Below the pieces are notes generated by a model. The model had not been told where the DNA came from. It worked only from the letters and a program-made list of their open reading frames with translations, and did no database searches. Positions 37,162-47,775 of a DNA stretch of 64,000 bases are shown here, one piece after another. This DNA is from an uncultured Commensalibacter sp. (GTDB lineage: Bacteria > Pseudomonadota > Alphaproteobacteria > Acetobacterales > Acetobacteraceae), in assembly GCA_946699565.1 (NCBI GenBank), contig CAMPDW010000008.1:35274-99273 (forward strand). The letters run 5' to 3'. The position numbers and the translations under genes are program-made. Each line of letters opens with the position of its first letter. The stretch's first letter is position 1.

Positions 37162-38016
37162 GTGTTTTTTTGCAGACAAGAATTATATCATTTAATTAAA
37201 CCTAATGATAAAAATATACCTATTCTAATTAGTTCACCCCATTCTGGTCGGTTATATCCATCAAATTTACTTAAATATTCAAAATTATCCCTAGAAGAAT
37301 TAAGAAAAAGTGAAGATAGTTTTATTCATGAACTTTTCAAACATGCTCCTGAACTTGGAGGAACTTTATTAATGGCAGAATTATCACGTATTTTTTGCGA
37401 TCTTAATCGATGGGCATGGGAACTTGATCCAAAAATGTTTAAAAACAAACTCCCTTCATGGTGCGATATTCACTCAGATCGCGTAAAACATGGTATTGGA
37501 ACGGTTCATAAAATCAGCAATTCAGGAAAATTAATTTTTAATTATTATCTTTCATTTCCCTATTTTGAAAAACTTATTCGACGATATTGGTTTGGTTATC
37601 ATCAACAGATTGAAAAATTTATTCATATCAATAACCTCCTATATGGCGGCTGTATCATAATTGATGTCCATTCTATGCCTTCGCCACGTATGCGAACTTC
37701 AGCTTATGCCGATATTATCTTGGGAGATGTTTTTTCACAAAGTTGCTCCCCATGCTTAATAAATCAATCAGCTCTATATTTCCAATCCAGAGGCTTGATT
37801 GTCAAAAAAAATATACCATATGCAGGAGGATATATTACCCGACATTATGGGAAACCTTCAAAAAATATTCATACATTGCAAATAGAAATTAATAAAAATT
37901 TATATATGGATGAAAAAAGCTTTCAACGAAATAAAAGTTTTTTAACAATTCAGAAGCTTATTAAAGAGTATATGATTTGGCTCTTTGCCCAATGGTCAAC
38001 ATTTTTAAAAAATTAA
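37162..38016 (+). CDS. N-formylglutamate amidohydrolase family protein
   Basis: Zn-dependent amidohydrolase; the family releases glutamate from N-formylglutamate in histidine breakdown. The 284-residue protein has ILISSPHSGRLYP (metal His), MAELSRIFCDLNRWAWELDP, IIIDVHSMPSPRMRTSAYADIILGD and GYITRHYGKP, all conserved in the family. It starts with GTG; AAGG 8 bases upstream supports that. The codons are AT-rich like its surroundings. No other histidine-utilisation gene is in the window, so the substrate may differ. It stands alone between tRNA-Val and htpG. Confidence 0.88.
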   Translation: MFFCRQELYHLIKPNDKNIPILISSPHSGRLYPSNLLKYSKLSLEELRKSEDSFIHELFKHAPELGGTLLMAELSRIFCDLNRWAWELDPKMFKNKLPSWCDIHSDRVKHGIGTVHKISNSGKLIFNYYLSFPYFEKLIRRYWFGYHQQIEKFIHINNLLYGGCIIIDVHSMPSPRMRTSAYADIILGDVFSQSCSPCLINQSALYFQSRGLIVKKNIPYAGGYITRHYGKPSKNIHTLQIEINKNLYMDEKSFQRNKSFLTIQKLIKEYMIWLFAQWSTFLKN

Positions 38017-38048
38017 ATTGTTACTGATAAAAATTATTAATTGTTTTC

Positions 38049-38078
38049 GTGAAATTCTTGATTATTCTGTTATATAAT
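38049..38078 (+). promoter_or_regulatory. Possible promoter of htpG
   Basis: GTGAAA (38049-38054) and TATAAT (38073-38078) with an 18-bp spacer lie about 50 bp before the htpG ATG. CTTGATT just inside the spacer resembles the -35 part of heat-shock (RpoH) promoters but has no properly spaced -10. This is a match by eye only. Confidence 0.3.
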
Positions 38079-38126
38079 TAACGTAAAGATAATTTTATCT
38101 CATAAAATTAATAAAGGTTTTTTAAA

Positions 38127-39974
38127 ATGAGTAATGGTAAACCTAATTATGCTGAAGAACAACATCATTTTAGCGCAGAAGTTGAACGTCTTATGGATTT
38201 GGTTGTTCATGCCCTTTATTCAGAAAGAGAAATTTTTTTAAGGGAATTAATTGCCAATTCTGCCGATGCATTGGATAGAAGACGTTTTGAATCTCTTACT
38301 AACCAAACTGTTGCATTACCTGATAAACCACAAATCTATTTAACTGTTGATAAAAAGGAAAATCTTTTAACAATCAGTGATGATGGTTTGGGAATGAGTA
38401 AGGACGAAATGATCCAAAATCTCGGAACAATTGCTAAGTCAGGATCAAGAGCTTTTGAAAAACAATTTAAAGATGCCAAACCTGAAGATCGTGTCAATCT
38501 TATTGGTCAATTCGGTGTAGGTTTTTACTCTGCGTTTATGGTATCGGATAAAGTCGAAGTCATTTCAAGACGTGCAGGATCCGATGAAGCTTGGATTTGG
38601 AGTTCTGAAGGGAAAGGTAATTATAGTATTGCCCCAACAACACGTATTACACCTGGCACGGATGTCATCCTTCATGTTAAAAAAGATGCCGATGAATATT
38701 TAGAAAATCTGCGTTTGGAAACTATTATTCGCAAATGGGCAGATCATATAGCATGGCCAATAACAATTAAACAGGATGATAAAGAAACATCTGCTAATGA
38801 AGGGCAAGCAATCTGGACTAAATCACGTAGCGAAATTACAGATGAACAGCTTAACGAATTCTATCATCATGTAACGCATCTTTTTGATAAACCCCTCGCA
38901 ACATTGTTATGGCATGCGGAAGGCGTTATTGAATTTACATCTTTACTTTTTATACCTGGCATGATTTCACCTTTTGCACCTGTCGATCAGGAAAGAAAAA
39001 GCAAGGTTAGATTACATGTTCGCCGTATGTTTATCACAGATGAGGCTAATATGCTTCCTCCTTGGTTACGATTTATTCAAGGGATTGTTGATACTGAAGA
39101 TTTACCTTTAAATGTTTCTCGTGAAATGTTGCAGAACACACCTGTTCTTGCACGTATCCGTAAAAATCTAATGAATCGTGTTATCAGTGAATTGAAAAAA
39201 CTTTCAGAAGATCAGGAAAAATACACTAAATTCTGGGAGTTATTTGGAACGATTCTTAAAGAAGGTCTTTGGGAACCCAATGAACATAATGACACAATTG
39301 CTAAAATTTCTAGGTTTTATTCTTCATCAGTTGATGGTTTAACCAATTTATCTGATTATGTTTCTCGCATGAAAAAAGGTCAAGAAACTATTTATTTTCT
39401 AGCTGGTGATTCACTTGAAGTCCTAAAAACGTCGCCTCATCTTGAAGGATTTAAAGCACAAGGCATTGAAGTCTTATTATTTACGGATCCTGTTGATGCT
39501 TTTTGGCCTGATCGTTATAATAAATTTGAAGAAAAACCTTTACGCAGCATTACGCGTGCAAAAGAAGATCTTGATAAACTGATAGGTAAAGAAGACAGAA
39601 CCAATAGTGAAGAGGAAGAAAAACTTTTAAAGATTTTAACAGAAAGTCTTAAGGAGAAAATTTCCGATGCTCGAATAACAACACGTTTAGTTGATAGTCC
39701 TGTTATTTTAGCAGCGAAAGATGATGGACCAGATTTACAAATGCAACGTTTATTACGACGTAATGACCGTTCAATGCCATCTACACCCCCTATATTAGAA
39801 ATCAATCCAAATCATCCATTGATTAAAACATTGATTCAAAAAGTAAATTCCAATGAAAGTATTGATAATGCAGCTTTGATTTTGCTTGATATTGCTAAAA
39901 TCCAAGATGGAGAAATGCCTTCAGATCCAACTTTATTCGCTAAACGTATTGCTTCAGCATTAACATTATCTTAA
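38127..39974 (+). CDS. htpG: Molecular chaperone HtpG (Hsp90)
   Basis: ATP-dependent Hsp90 chaperone of the cytoplasm. The 615-residue protein has the GHKL ATPase motifs at the N-terminus: LRELIANSADALDRRRFESL, ISDDGLGMSKDEMIQNLGTIA and GQFGVGFYSAFMVSD. The middle domain (about 230-490) contains LPLNVSREMLQ and the C-terminal dimerisation domain follows. The bacterial form lacks the charged linker, as here. The ATG follows AAAGG. It is monocistronic with a strong bidirectional terminator after its stop. Confidence 0.97.
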   Translation: MSNGKPNYAEEQHHFSAEVERLMDLVVHALYSEREIFLRELIANSADALDRRRFESLTNQTVALPDKPQIYLTVDKKENLLTISDDGLGMSKDEMIQNLGTIAKSGSRAFEKQFKDAKPEDRVNLIGQFGVGFYSAFMVSDKVEVISRRAGSDEAWIWSSEGKGNYSIAPTTRITPGTDVILHVKKDADEYLENLRLETIIRKWADHIAWPITIKQDDKETSANEGQAIWTKSRSEITDEQLNEFYHHVTHLFDKPLATLLWHAEGVIEFTSLLFIPGMISPFAPVDQERKSKVRLHVRRMFITDEANMLPPWLRFIQGIVDTEDLPLNVSREMLQNTPVLARIRKNLMNRVISELKKLSEDQEKYTKFWELFGTILKEGLWEPNEHNDTIAKISRFYSSSVDGLTNLSDYVSRMKKGQETIYFLAGDSLEVLKTSPHLEGFKAQGIEVLLFTDPVDAFWPDRYNKFEEKPLRSITRAKEDLDKLIGKEDRTNSEEEEKLLKILTESLKEKISDARITTRLVDSPVILAAKDDGPDLQMQRLLRRNDRSMPSTPPILEINPNHPLIKTLIQKVNSNESIDNAALILLDIAKIQDGEMPSDPTLFAKRIASALTLS

Positions 39975-39986
39975 TATTTTAAAATT

Positions 39987-40022
39987 TAGAAGATGAATAA
40001 TAATTCTCTTATTCATCTTCTA
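39987..40022. terminator. Bidirectional terminator between htpG and panB
   Basis: TAGAAGATGAATAA and TTATTCATCTTCTA form a perfect 14-bp stem around an 8-base loop, between the convergent stops of htpG and panB. Both sides are flanked by copies of AATATTTTAAAAT, itself nearly palindromic, which gives A/T runs on either side. Confidence 0.75.
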
Positions 40023-40062
40023 GAATATTTTAAAATTAATAGCTTATAATCTATTTTTATAA

Positions 40063-40875
40063 TTATTTTTCAAAATAATATTCTGCAGAAGGAAATTTTC
40101 TGGATTTAACTTCAGATGCATATAATTGAACTGCATCTTTCATAGTCTCGCCAATTTGAGCGTATCGCTTAACAAATTTTGGTTTAAACCCTTGGAAAAC
40201 GCCAAAAATATCATCACAAACCAAAACTTGACCATCACAAACAGATGAAGCACCAATTCCAATAGTGGGGATTGACAATTGTTCTGTAATAGTTTTTGCA
40301 ACAGATTCAATAACTCCCTCTAATACAATGGCAAAAGCACCTGCTTTAGCTATGGCGTGACTATCACGAATTACTTTTTCAATTTGAAGAGGGTTTCGAC
40401 CTACAACCTTAAACCCACCCATTGTCTTAACAGTCTGAGGCATTAATCCAACATGACCACATACAGGAATTCCACGTTTTGTAAGGAATTCAACTGTTTT
40501 CGCCATCTCTTCCCCCCCTTCCAATTTAACGGCTGCTGCTCCCGTTTCTTGTAAAATACGAGCTGCTGTTTGAAAAGCTTGTTGAGGACTTGCCTGATAA
40601 GATGCAAAAGGCAAGTCAATCGTCACACAGGCACGTTTTGATCCACGCATCACAGCCTTACCATGTTCTATCATCATTTCAACAGTTACAGCCAAGGTTG
40701 TATCCAAACCATATACAACCATCCCCAAAGAATCTCCAACCAAAATTAAATCAACATAAGGATCAATAATTTGCGCAACCGAAACTGTATAAGCGGTTAA
40801 AGAAACAATAGGTTCTTTATTTTTTTTTGCTATCATGTTTGGAACGGTTAATCTTTTAATCATATGTTCTGACAT
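40063..40875 (-). CDS. panB: 3-methyl-2-oxobutanoate hydroxymethyltransferase
   Basis: First committed enzyme of pantothenate synthesis; makes ketopantoate from 2-ketoisovalerate and methylene-THF. The 270-residue TIM-barrel protein has [62 protein letters not shown] and [21 protein letters not shown]. Length and motifs are standard. panC and panD are not in the window, though coaX, the next kinase of the CoA pathway, is at 49.5 kb. It is convergent with htpG and has about 120 bp of its own upstream region. Confidence 0.96.
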   Translation of the reverse strand: MSEHMIKRLTVPNMIAKKNKEPIVSLTAYTVSVAQIIDPYVDLILVGDSLGMVVYGLDTTLAVTVEMMIEHGKAVMRGSKRACVTIDLPFASYQASPQQAFQTAARILQETGAAAVKLEGGEEMAKTVEFLTKRGIPVCGHVGLMPQTVKTMGGFKVVGRNPLQIEKVIRDSHAIAKAGAFAIVLEGVIESVAKTITEQLSIPTIGIGASSVCDGQVLVCDDIFGVFQGFKPKFVKRYAQIGETMKDAVQLYASEVKSRKFPSAEYYFEK

Positions 40876-40996
40876 TTAAATCTTATCCTTTATATTTGAT
40901 TAAACTTAATTAATCTTATTTATTTTTTGATTCATGATTTTCGGTTTAAAAATCAATCATATTCAAAGTTATAATCCTATTAGTTTTTATATAATT

Positions 40997-43900
40997 TTAA
41001 AGTTGATCAACCTTTCCAACTCCATCAATCACTTTGATATGCTGTGCCAGTAAAGGTGAAACGTTATAAAAATCTGGCAAAACAATTTCCACTTCTTGCG
41101 GCTGAAGAAGTTTAGGAATAAGAATAATCTTTCCTTTACCTTTTTGAGTATTTTTTAATAGTAATGCTATTGCCTCTACAGCTTGCACGTTATCAACCCA
41201 AATTTTTAATTCTTTCACAATTCCAGTAATTGCAGTTTCAAGATCTTCTACATAATTGGCTGTAATACGCAAATTATCAGCCTCAATTCTTAAATCAACC
41301 GTAATAATAACCATTTTCCCCGTTACAAGCAAATCACGAAATTTTATCAAACTATCGGAAAAAAAAGTTACTTCACAGGCTCCACTTTTATCAGAAAGCC
41401 CTACCCAAGCCATTTTTGTGCCTTTTCTCGTAGGACGTTCTTTGCAATTTAATACACATCCTGCAATTTTAATTTGACTTTCTCCCGAATTAGCAATTGT
41501 TTCAAGATTACTAATCGATTGTATTCCCAATTTGGACAATAAAACCTGAAATGAATCAAGAGGATGTGCAGTCATATGATAACCTATGGCTTCAGCTTCC
41601 ATTGTGAGCCGTTTAATTTCTGGCCATTCTACTACATTAGCAATTTTCAAAGGTTCAGGAATCTGGGTTGATGCGTTTTGAAATAATCCAATTTGTCCGC
41701 TCGCCTTTTCCTCTTTTCGCGCATGCGCGCGACGTAAAATAACTTCAGCTGATGCAAAAACCTTATGTCTGTTACGTTCGATTGAATTAAAAGCACCAGA
41801 CTTAGCAAGGTTTTCAAGTTGCCCTTTATTTAAATTCTGATAATCAATACGTTCTGCAAAATCAGCTAGATTTTTGAATTCTTTATTTCCGCGATTATTA
41901 ACCAAAGCCTCCATTGCATTTAAACCTGCTCTTTTGATTGCAGCCAGTGCATAACGAATAGCTAGGCTTCCATCAGATTGTTTTTCAATTTCAAAATCAG
42001 CTCCAGATTTATTAATATCCGGTGGTAAAATAGCAATACCAATACGTTCAGCTTCTTGACGAAGAATAGCAAGTTTATCCGTTTTCTCTCGCGCTAATGA
42101 CATGCAGGCCGCAAAAAAAGCAACTGGATAATTCGCTTTCATCCAAGCTGTTTGATATGAAACGATGGCATATGCTGCTGCATGAGATTTATTAAATCCA
42201 TAATCAGCAAATCGAGCCATTAAATCGAATATTTCTATTGCTTTTTGCTTATCTATGCCGTTTTTAACAGCTCCTTCTGTAAAAATTTCACGTTGTTTAT
42301 CCATTTCAAAGCGATTTTTTTTACCCATAGCACGACGTAACAAATCTGCACCCCCAAGGCTATAATTGGCTAATTTCTGAGCAATTTGCATAACCTGTTC
42401 TTGATAAACCATAATACCATAGGTTTCCTCAAGAATATCCCTTATTTTTTCATGAGGTGGTTGCCATTCTTCACCATGTTTACGTCGACAATAATCAGGA
42501 ATATTTGCCATTGGACCTGGACGATATAAAGCAACAGCAGCAATCAAATCTTCAATGCGACTTGGCTGCATTTGACGCAAAACATCACGCATCCCCGCAC
42601 CTTCAAATTGAAATACTCCACCTGATTCACCACGGCTTAACATTTCATATGTTAAAGCATCATCAAGGGGAATTTTTGATAAATCAATGTGTTGACCTAA
42701 TTTTTCCAGCATTTTTATAGCACGCTGCAAAATTGTCAGCGTTGTTAATCCTAAAAAATCAAATTTAACCAGCCCAACTTGTTCAACAAATTTCATATTA
42801 TATTGCGTAACAAGCATATCGCTTTTTGGATCACGATATAGCGGCACAAGTTCAACGAGAGGACGATCTCCAATAACCACACCAGCTGCATGTGTACCCG
42901 CATGACGGTATAACCCCTCTAATTGCAATGCAACTTGCAAAAGACGATGAATATTTTCATCATTTGACCGCATTTCCTGTAATCGAGGCTCAGTTTCTAT
43001 GGCCTGTTTCAAAGTTATAGGATGAGCTGGATTATTCGGTATAAGTTCGGCAACCTTATTAACCATCCCAAAAGGAAATCCAAGAACACGTCCTACATCT
43101 CTCACTGCTGCACGCGCTGCCAATTTTCCAAATGTTATAATTTGTGCAACTTGATTGGCTCCGTAAGCTTGTCTAACATATTCAATAACTTCATCCCGCC
43201 GATCCTGACAAAAATCAATATCAAAATCTGGCATTGATACACGTTCAGGATTCAAAAACCGTTCAAACAACAAGTTAAAGCGCAAAGGATCGAGATCCGT
43301 TATCGTTAGGGCCCATGCTACTAAAGATCCCGCACCAGATCCCCTTCCTGGTCCAACAGGAATATCATGTTTCTTAGCCCATTGAATAAAGTCAGCAACA
43401 ATAAGAAAATAACCAGAAAAACCCATACTCTTGATGATATTTATTTCATGATCAAGACGTTCTATATATTCATGACGATGTTCTTGTTTAAGATCTGACA
43501 TGGATTCTAAACGCTTTTCCAAACCTGTTTTTGCCATTTGTTCAAGCGTATCTTCTGCCGTTGTTCCTGTCTTAATTTTTCGACTATGGGGCAACATCGG
43601 TTTTCTTGTTTCAATTTTTACGGCACATCGTTTAGCAATTTCAAGGGTATTGTTACACGCTTCAGGAAAATCTGAAAATAATTCGCACATCATTTCAGGT
43701 GGTTTAAACCAATGTTCTGGCGTAACTTTCCATCGATCCTGCACATCAACTGTACAACCCTGTGCAATACAAATTAAAGCATCATGTGCTTCATACAATT
43801 TAGGAGTTGGAAAAAAACATTCGTTTGTAGCGACAAGGGGTAAACCATAGCGATCAGCTAGATCAATTAAACCTGGTTCAACTGATTTTTCTTCAATCAG

Positions 43901-44428
43901 ATTGTGACGCTGAAGCTCGACCGCAACACGATCTGGAAAGGCCTTAATAAATTGTTCAAGTAATAATATAGCATGCCTTTCCTGCCCTTCAGATAACAGT
44001 TGAAACAAAGGTCCACGTGTCCCACCTGTTAAAAGAATCAAGCCTTCAGCATAATCGCAAACCGTTTCAATACTAACAAAAGGATCTGAAGGATCTCCTT
44101 TTAGAAAACCTTCCGAAGAAAGAAATTGTAAATTTAATAATCCAGTTTCATTTTGCGCTAATAATACAATTGGCCAATTCGTTATATGACGGGGTTGTTT
44201 TCCAATAACAGGAATACTAATTTGACAACCAATAATTGGTTGAATGCCAGATTCAACACAAGATTTGGAAAATTCCAGTGCGCCAAATAAATTTCCTGTA
44301 TCCGTAATCGCAATAGCCGGCATATTCATCTTCTTTGCCAATTTAACCATTTGTGAAATACGAATAGCCCCCTGACTTAAGGAATATGCCGAATGATTAT
44401 GCAAATGGATAAAGGAAGCAAGAGACAT
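40997..44428 (-). CDS. dnaE: DNA polymerase III subunit alpha
   Basis: Replicative polymerase subunit (C-family). The 1143-residue protein starts with the PHP domain (FIHLHNHSAYSL, about 1-270), then the polymerase palm with GPGRGSGAGSLVAWAL and the catalytic PDFDIDFCQDRRDEVIEY near residue 400. EDLIAAVALYRPGPM and YGIMVYQEQVMQIA mark the fingers. A helix-hairpin-helix region and an OB domain (about 990-1060, IKIAGCVLNCKERPTRKGTKMAWVGLSD) close it. It lies downstream of lolD with 16 bp between, a typical alphaproteobacterial order. Confidence 0.97.
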   Translation of the reverse strand: MSLASFIHLHNHSAYSLSQGAIRISQMVKLAKKMNMPAIAITDTGNLFGALEFSKSCVESGIQPIIGCQISIPVIGKQPRHITNWPIVLLAQNETGLLNLQFLSSEGFLKGDPSDPFVSIETVCDYAEGLILLTGGTRGPLFQLLSEGQERHAILLLEQFIKAFPDRVAVELQRHNLIEEKSVEPGLIDLADRYGLPLVATNECFFPTPKLYEAHDALICIAQGCTVDVQDRWKVTPEHWFKPPEMMCELFSDFPEACNNTLEIAKRCAVKIETRKPMLPHSRKIKTGTTAEDTLEQMAKTGLEKRLESMSDLKQEHRHEYIERLDHEINIIKSMGFSGYFLIVADFIQWAKKHDIPVGPGRGSGAGSLVAWALTITDLDPLRFNLLFERFLNPERVSMPDFDIDFCQDRRDEVIEYVRQAYGANQVAQIITFGKLAARAAVRDVGRVLGFPFGMVNKVAELIPNNPAHPITLKQAIETEPRLQEMRSNDENIHRLLQVALQLEGLYRHAGTHAAGVVIGDRPLVELVPLYRDPKSDMLVTQYNMKFVEQVGLVKFDFLGLTTLTILQRAIKMLEKLGQHIDLSKIPLDDALTYEMLSRGESGGVFQFEGAGMRDVLRQMQPSRIEDLIAAVALYRPGPMANIPDYCRRKHGEEWQPPHEKIRDILEETYGIMVYQEQVMQIAQKLANYSLGGADLLRRAMGKKNRFEMDKQREIFTEGAVKNGIDKQKAIEIFDLMARFADYGFNKSHAAAYAIVSYQTAWMKANYPVAFFAACMSLAREKTDKLAILRQEAERIGIAILPPDINKSGADFEIEKQSDGSLAIRYALAAIKRAGLNAMEALVNNRGNKEFKNLADFAERIDYQNLNKGQLENLAKSGAFNSIERNRHKVFASAEVILRRAHARKEEKASGQIGLFQNASTQIPEPLKIANVVEWPEIKRLTMEAEAIGYHMTAHPLDSFQVLLSKLGIQSISNLETIANSGESQIKIAGCVLNCKERPTRKGTKMAWVGLSDKSGACEVTFFSDSLIKFRDLLVTGKMVIITVDLRIEADNLRITANYVEDLETAITGIVKELKIWVDNVQAVEAIALLLKNTQKGKGKIILIPKLLQPQEVEIVLPDFYNVSPLLAQHIKVIDGVGKVDQL

Positions 44429-44444
44429 TTCATTTATACCTTAT

Positions 44445-45134
44445 TTATAAATGACATGGAATTATTTTACCCTCATGTAACGTTACAACACGATCCATTT
44501 TGGTCGCTAAATGATTATTATGCGTTACAATTAAAGCAGTTAAATCTTCATCACGTACAACTTGCACAAGAAGATTAAAAACATGTTCCGAGGTTTTTTC
44601 ATCCAAATTTCCTGTTGGTTCATCTGCCAATAAAATTTCTGGAGCATTTACCAATGCCCGAGCGATAGCCACTCTTTGTTTTTCTCCTCCAGATAATTTT
44701 CCAGGAAGGTGATGAATTCGATGGCCCAAATTAAATTTTTTTAACCAATCTTTTGCCCGATTAATTGATTTTATTTTCGGAACCTCGGCTATAAGCTGTG
44801 GCATTGAAACATTTTCGAGAGCCGTAAATTCAGCAAGTAAATTATGAAACTGATAAACGAATCCAATCGAATTTAATCTTAACTGTGTTCTTTCCCAGTC
44901 ATTTAATTTGGATGATTTTCGACCATTGATAATAACTTCACCTTTTTGGGGTTTTTCGAGTAAACCAGCAATATGTAACAACGTTGATTTACCCGTCCCC
45001 GAAGGGGCAATCAAGGCAACAATTTCACCTTTATTAAGAATAAAATCAGCTTCCTTTAAAATCTGAAGTTGTTCATCACCGCTTTTATAAGCATGATGAA
45101 TTTTGTCTAACTGTAATATAATTGAGCTATTCAT
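44445..45134 (-). CDS. lolD: Lipoprotein-releasing system ATP-binding protein LolD
   Basis: ATPase of the LolCDE-type transporter that detaches outer-membrane lipoproteins from the inner membrane. The 229-residue ABC protein has Walker A APSGTGKSTLL at 43-53, a Q-loop in GFVYQFHNLLAEFTALENV, signature LSGGEKQRVAIARAL and Walker B ILLADEPTGNLD. Its start overlaps the end of lolC by 8 bp. The family also includes MacB-type ATPases; the lolC neighbour decides. Confidence 0.94.
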   Translation of the reverse strand: MNSSIILQLDKIHHAYKSGDEQLQILKEADFILNKGEIVALIAPSGTGKSTLLHIAGLLEKPQKGEVIINGRKSSKLNDWERTQLRLNSIGFVYQFHNLLAEFTALENVSMPQLIAEVPKIKSINRAKDWLKKFNLGHRIHHLPGKLSGGEKQRVAIARALVNAPEILLADEPTGNLDEKTSEHVFNLLVQVVRDEDLTALIVTHNNHLATKMDRVVTLHEGKIIPCHL

Positions 45135-46386
45135 TTTTTAATGTCTCAACTGGATCTGTCTTTGCAGCTTTCCAAGACGGATATAAAGTGGCCAGTAACG
45201 AAAGAATTAATGCCATGGATACAACTTGAATAACATCTCCCCAATCCAACTTAGCGGGTAAATGTTCCAGATAGTAAACTTCGGGATTAAACAAATTTGT
45301 TCCTGTTATTTTTTGTAAGCCTTGACGTATATGTTCAATATTTTTACAAAATAATATACCTAATAAAGTACCTATTAACGTTCCTGTTACTCCAACAGAT
45401 GCACCACACATCAAGAAAATTCGCATAATTGCCCCACGTGAAGCACCCATGGTTCTAAGTATCGCAATATCTCTTATTTTATCCTTAACCATCATGATTA
45501 AAGATGAGATAACATTGAACGCGGCAACCAATATAATTAACGCAAGGATAAGAAACATAACATTCTGTTCGACTTGTACAGCACCAAAGAACGCATTATT
45601 ATTTTGTGTCCAGTCAACAAACCTTAAATTGTCATTTCTAAACGTTGCTTCAAGTTGACGGGTTATTGAATGAATATGCGTTGAATCATTCGAAAAGATT
45701 TGAATACCTGTTACTTCATCACGAAGTTGAAAAAAATTTTGTGCCGCCTGCATTGGTAAAAATACATAACTTGAATTATATTCATGCATACCTGAATCAA
45801 AAATTCCAATAACTTTATAAGATTTGATTCTTGGAATATTTCCCATTACAGTTGCTGATCCTTTAGGAGAAATAAGCGTTATTTTCGAACCAATGCTTAA
45901 TCCTGCTTGTTCAGCCAATGTTTCACCAATAATAATAACATTATCACCTTGAAATTGACTAAAAACTATAGGATCAAGAGTTTTACTGATAACTTTTAAT
46001 TTTTTTAGACCGTTTACTGTCATTCCCCTGACCATACCGCCTGAATTATAATTTCCTGCATTTATTAAAACCTGCCCTTCAACAAAAGAAATAGCAGAAA
46101 TAATATGAGAAACTCGTTCTATTTTATTGGTGAGAATATCATAGCCTTTAATGGTAGAAGGCCCATCATTTGATCGGCTAAAAGCACTTAAATCTCCATT
46201 TAATCCTAAAATCCGACCCAGCAAATCCGCTTTGAACCCATTCATAACAGACATAACAACAATCAGGGTTCCAACACCTAAAGCGATCCCGATCAAAGAA
46301 AAAATAGCAATGATCGAAACAAAACGTTCTCCTTTTCTGGCGCGAAGATATCGTTTTGCAACCATTCTTTCGAAAGAGCCGAACAT
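45127..46386 (-). CDS. lolC: Lipoprotein-releasing system permease LolC/E
   Basis: Membrane subunit that pulls lipoproteins from the inner membrane. The 419-residue protein has the LolCE layout: a first TM after FERMVAKRYLRARKGERFVSIIAIFSLIGIALGVG, a large periplasmic MacB-core domain (about 50-265), then three C-terminal TM helices with DIAILRTMGASRGAIMRIF and a final WKAAKTDPVETLKNE. Only one permease gene is present, as usual in alphaproteobacteria where a homodimer replaces the LolC/LolE pair. It follows proS by 7 bp. Confidence 0.94.
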   Translation of the reverse strand: MFGSFERMVAKRYLRARKGERFVSIIAIFSLIGIALGVGTLIVVMSVMNGFKADLLGRILGLNGDLSAFSRSNDGPSTIKGYDILTNKIERVSHIISAISFVEGQVLINAGNYNSGGMVRGMTVNGLKKLKVISKTLDPIVFSQFQGDNVIIIGETLAEQAGLSIGSKITLISPKGSATVMGNIPRIKSYKVIGIFDSGMHEYNSSYVFLPMQAAQNFFQLRDEVTGIQIFSNDSTHIHSITRQLEATFRNDNLRFVDWTQNNNAFFGAVQVEQNVMFLILALIILVAAFNVISSLIMMVKDKIRDIAILRTMGASRGAIMRIFLMCGASVGVTGTLIGTLLGILFCKNIEHIRQGLQKITGTNLFNPEVYYLEHLPAKLDWGDVIQVVSMALILSLLATLYPSWKAAKTDPVETLKNE

Positions 46387-46393
46387 ATTTGAT

Positions 46394-47716
46394 TTATTCC
46401 TGTTGAGAAGAAAGATAATTCATAACCTGATCAATGGATATTTCAGCTCTTTCCCCTGTTTTACGATGTTTAACCTCAATTATATTCTTGCTAATATCTC
46501 GCGGCCCAACAATAATTTGCCATGGGTGCCCCATTAAATCAGCATCTGCGAATTTTACCCCTGCTCGTTCATCACGATCATCATATAAAAATTGATTTTG
46601 ATTCATTTTATACAATTTTTCACATGCATCAATACAAGCTTGATTTTTTGTCCCTATGTTAATAATGACAGCTTTGAAAGGAGCTACTGCATCAGGCCAT
46701 ATAATACCTTCTTCATCATGTGAAGATTCTATAATCGCTCCGACCAAACGAGAAACCCCAATTCCATAAGAACCCATATGAGGATAAATTTTATTGCTTT
46801 CAGGACCTATAACTGAAACATCCATCATTTCAGTATATTTTGTTCCAAAATAGAAAATTTGACCAACTTCAATACCCCGACCCTCACAACGTCTAGCTTC
46901 CGGAACCTTATTCCAGATATTCTCATCATGCTTTTCGTCAGTAGCAGCGTAGAAACGGGTCATACGGTAAAAAAAAGAGGATAAAGACTTTTTATCATCA
47001 ATGTCAACAGGCATTTCAAGCCAATTCTGTTCGGTAAATTCAGAATCAAAATAAATCCCGCTTTCACCTGTTGGAGCTAAAATAATAAATTCATGGCTTA
47101 AATCCCCACCAATCGGTCCAGTATCTGCCAACATTGGAATAGCTTTCACTCCAATTCGTTGAAAGGTTCTTAAGTAAGAAAGCATCATTTTATGATAGGT
47201 TACTACTGCATCTTCATAACTTAAATCAAAACTATAACCATCTTTCATATAAAATTCACGACCTCGCATAACACCGAAACGAGGACGAATTTCATCTCGA
47301 AATTTCCATTGAATCTGATATAAAAGCTGTGGAAGTTCTTTATAGGATTTTATAAATTGTCCAAATATATCCGTTATCATTTCTTCATTGGTTGGACCAT
47401 ACAGTAAATCACGTTTATGACGATCTACGATGCGCAACATTTCTGGACCATACGCATCATAACGTCCAGAACGTTTCCACAAATCGGCAGATTGAAGCGT
47501 TGGCATTAATACTTCTTGAGCATTGATAGCATTTTGTTCTTCCTTCACAATTTGAGAAATATTTTCAAGAACTCGTAATCCCAAAGGTAGCCAAGCATAA
47601 ATTCCTGAAGACATTTGTCGAATCATTCCTGTTCTCAACATTAAACGATGAGAAACAATTTGAGCTTCTGCTGGATCTTCTTTTACAGTTGGAAGAAAAC
47701 TGGACGATAGACGCAT
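46394..47716 (-). CDS. proS: Proline-tRNA ligase, short alphaproteobacterial type
   Basis: Charges tRNA-Pro. The 440-residue protein lacks the inserted editing domain, so it is the shorter ProRS typical of alphaproteobacteria and mitochondria. Class II motifs are present: [19 protein letters not shown] at the start, [33 protein letters not shown] with [22 protein letters not shown], and [16 protein letters not shown]. The anticodon-binding domain is at the end (about 345-440). It sits in the rnj-proS-lolCD-dnaE series. Confidence 0.96.
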   Translation of the reverse strand: MRLSSSFLPTVKEDPAEAQIVSHRLMLRTGMIRQMSSGIYAWLPLGLRVLENISQIVKEEQNAINAQEVLMPTLQSADLWKRSGRYDAYGPEMLRIVDRHKRDLLYGPTNEEMITDIFGQFIKSYKELPQLLYQIQWKFRDEIRPRFGVMRGREFYMKDGYSFDLSYEDAVVTYHKMMLSYLRTFQRIGVKAIPMLADTGPIGGDLSHEFIILAPTGESGIYFDSEFTEQNWLEMPVDIDDKKSLSSFFYRMTRFYAATDEKHDENIWNKVPEARRCEGRGIEVGQIFYFGTKYTEMMDVSVIGPESNKIYPHMGSYGIGVSRLVGAIIESSHDEEGIIWPDAVAPFKAVIINIGTKNQACIDACEKLYKMNQNQFLYDDRDERAGVKFADADLMGHPWQIIVGPRDISKNIIEVKHRKTGERAEISIDQVMNYLSSQQE

Positions 47717-47775
47717 TTTAATCCTATTAAATAATTATAGAAATTTTCGTATTTTAAACTCTTTTTAATCTTAAA

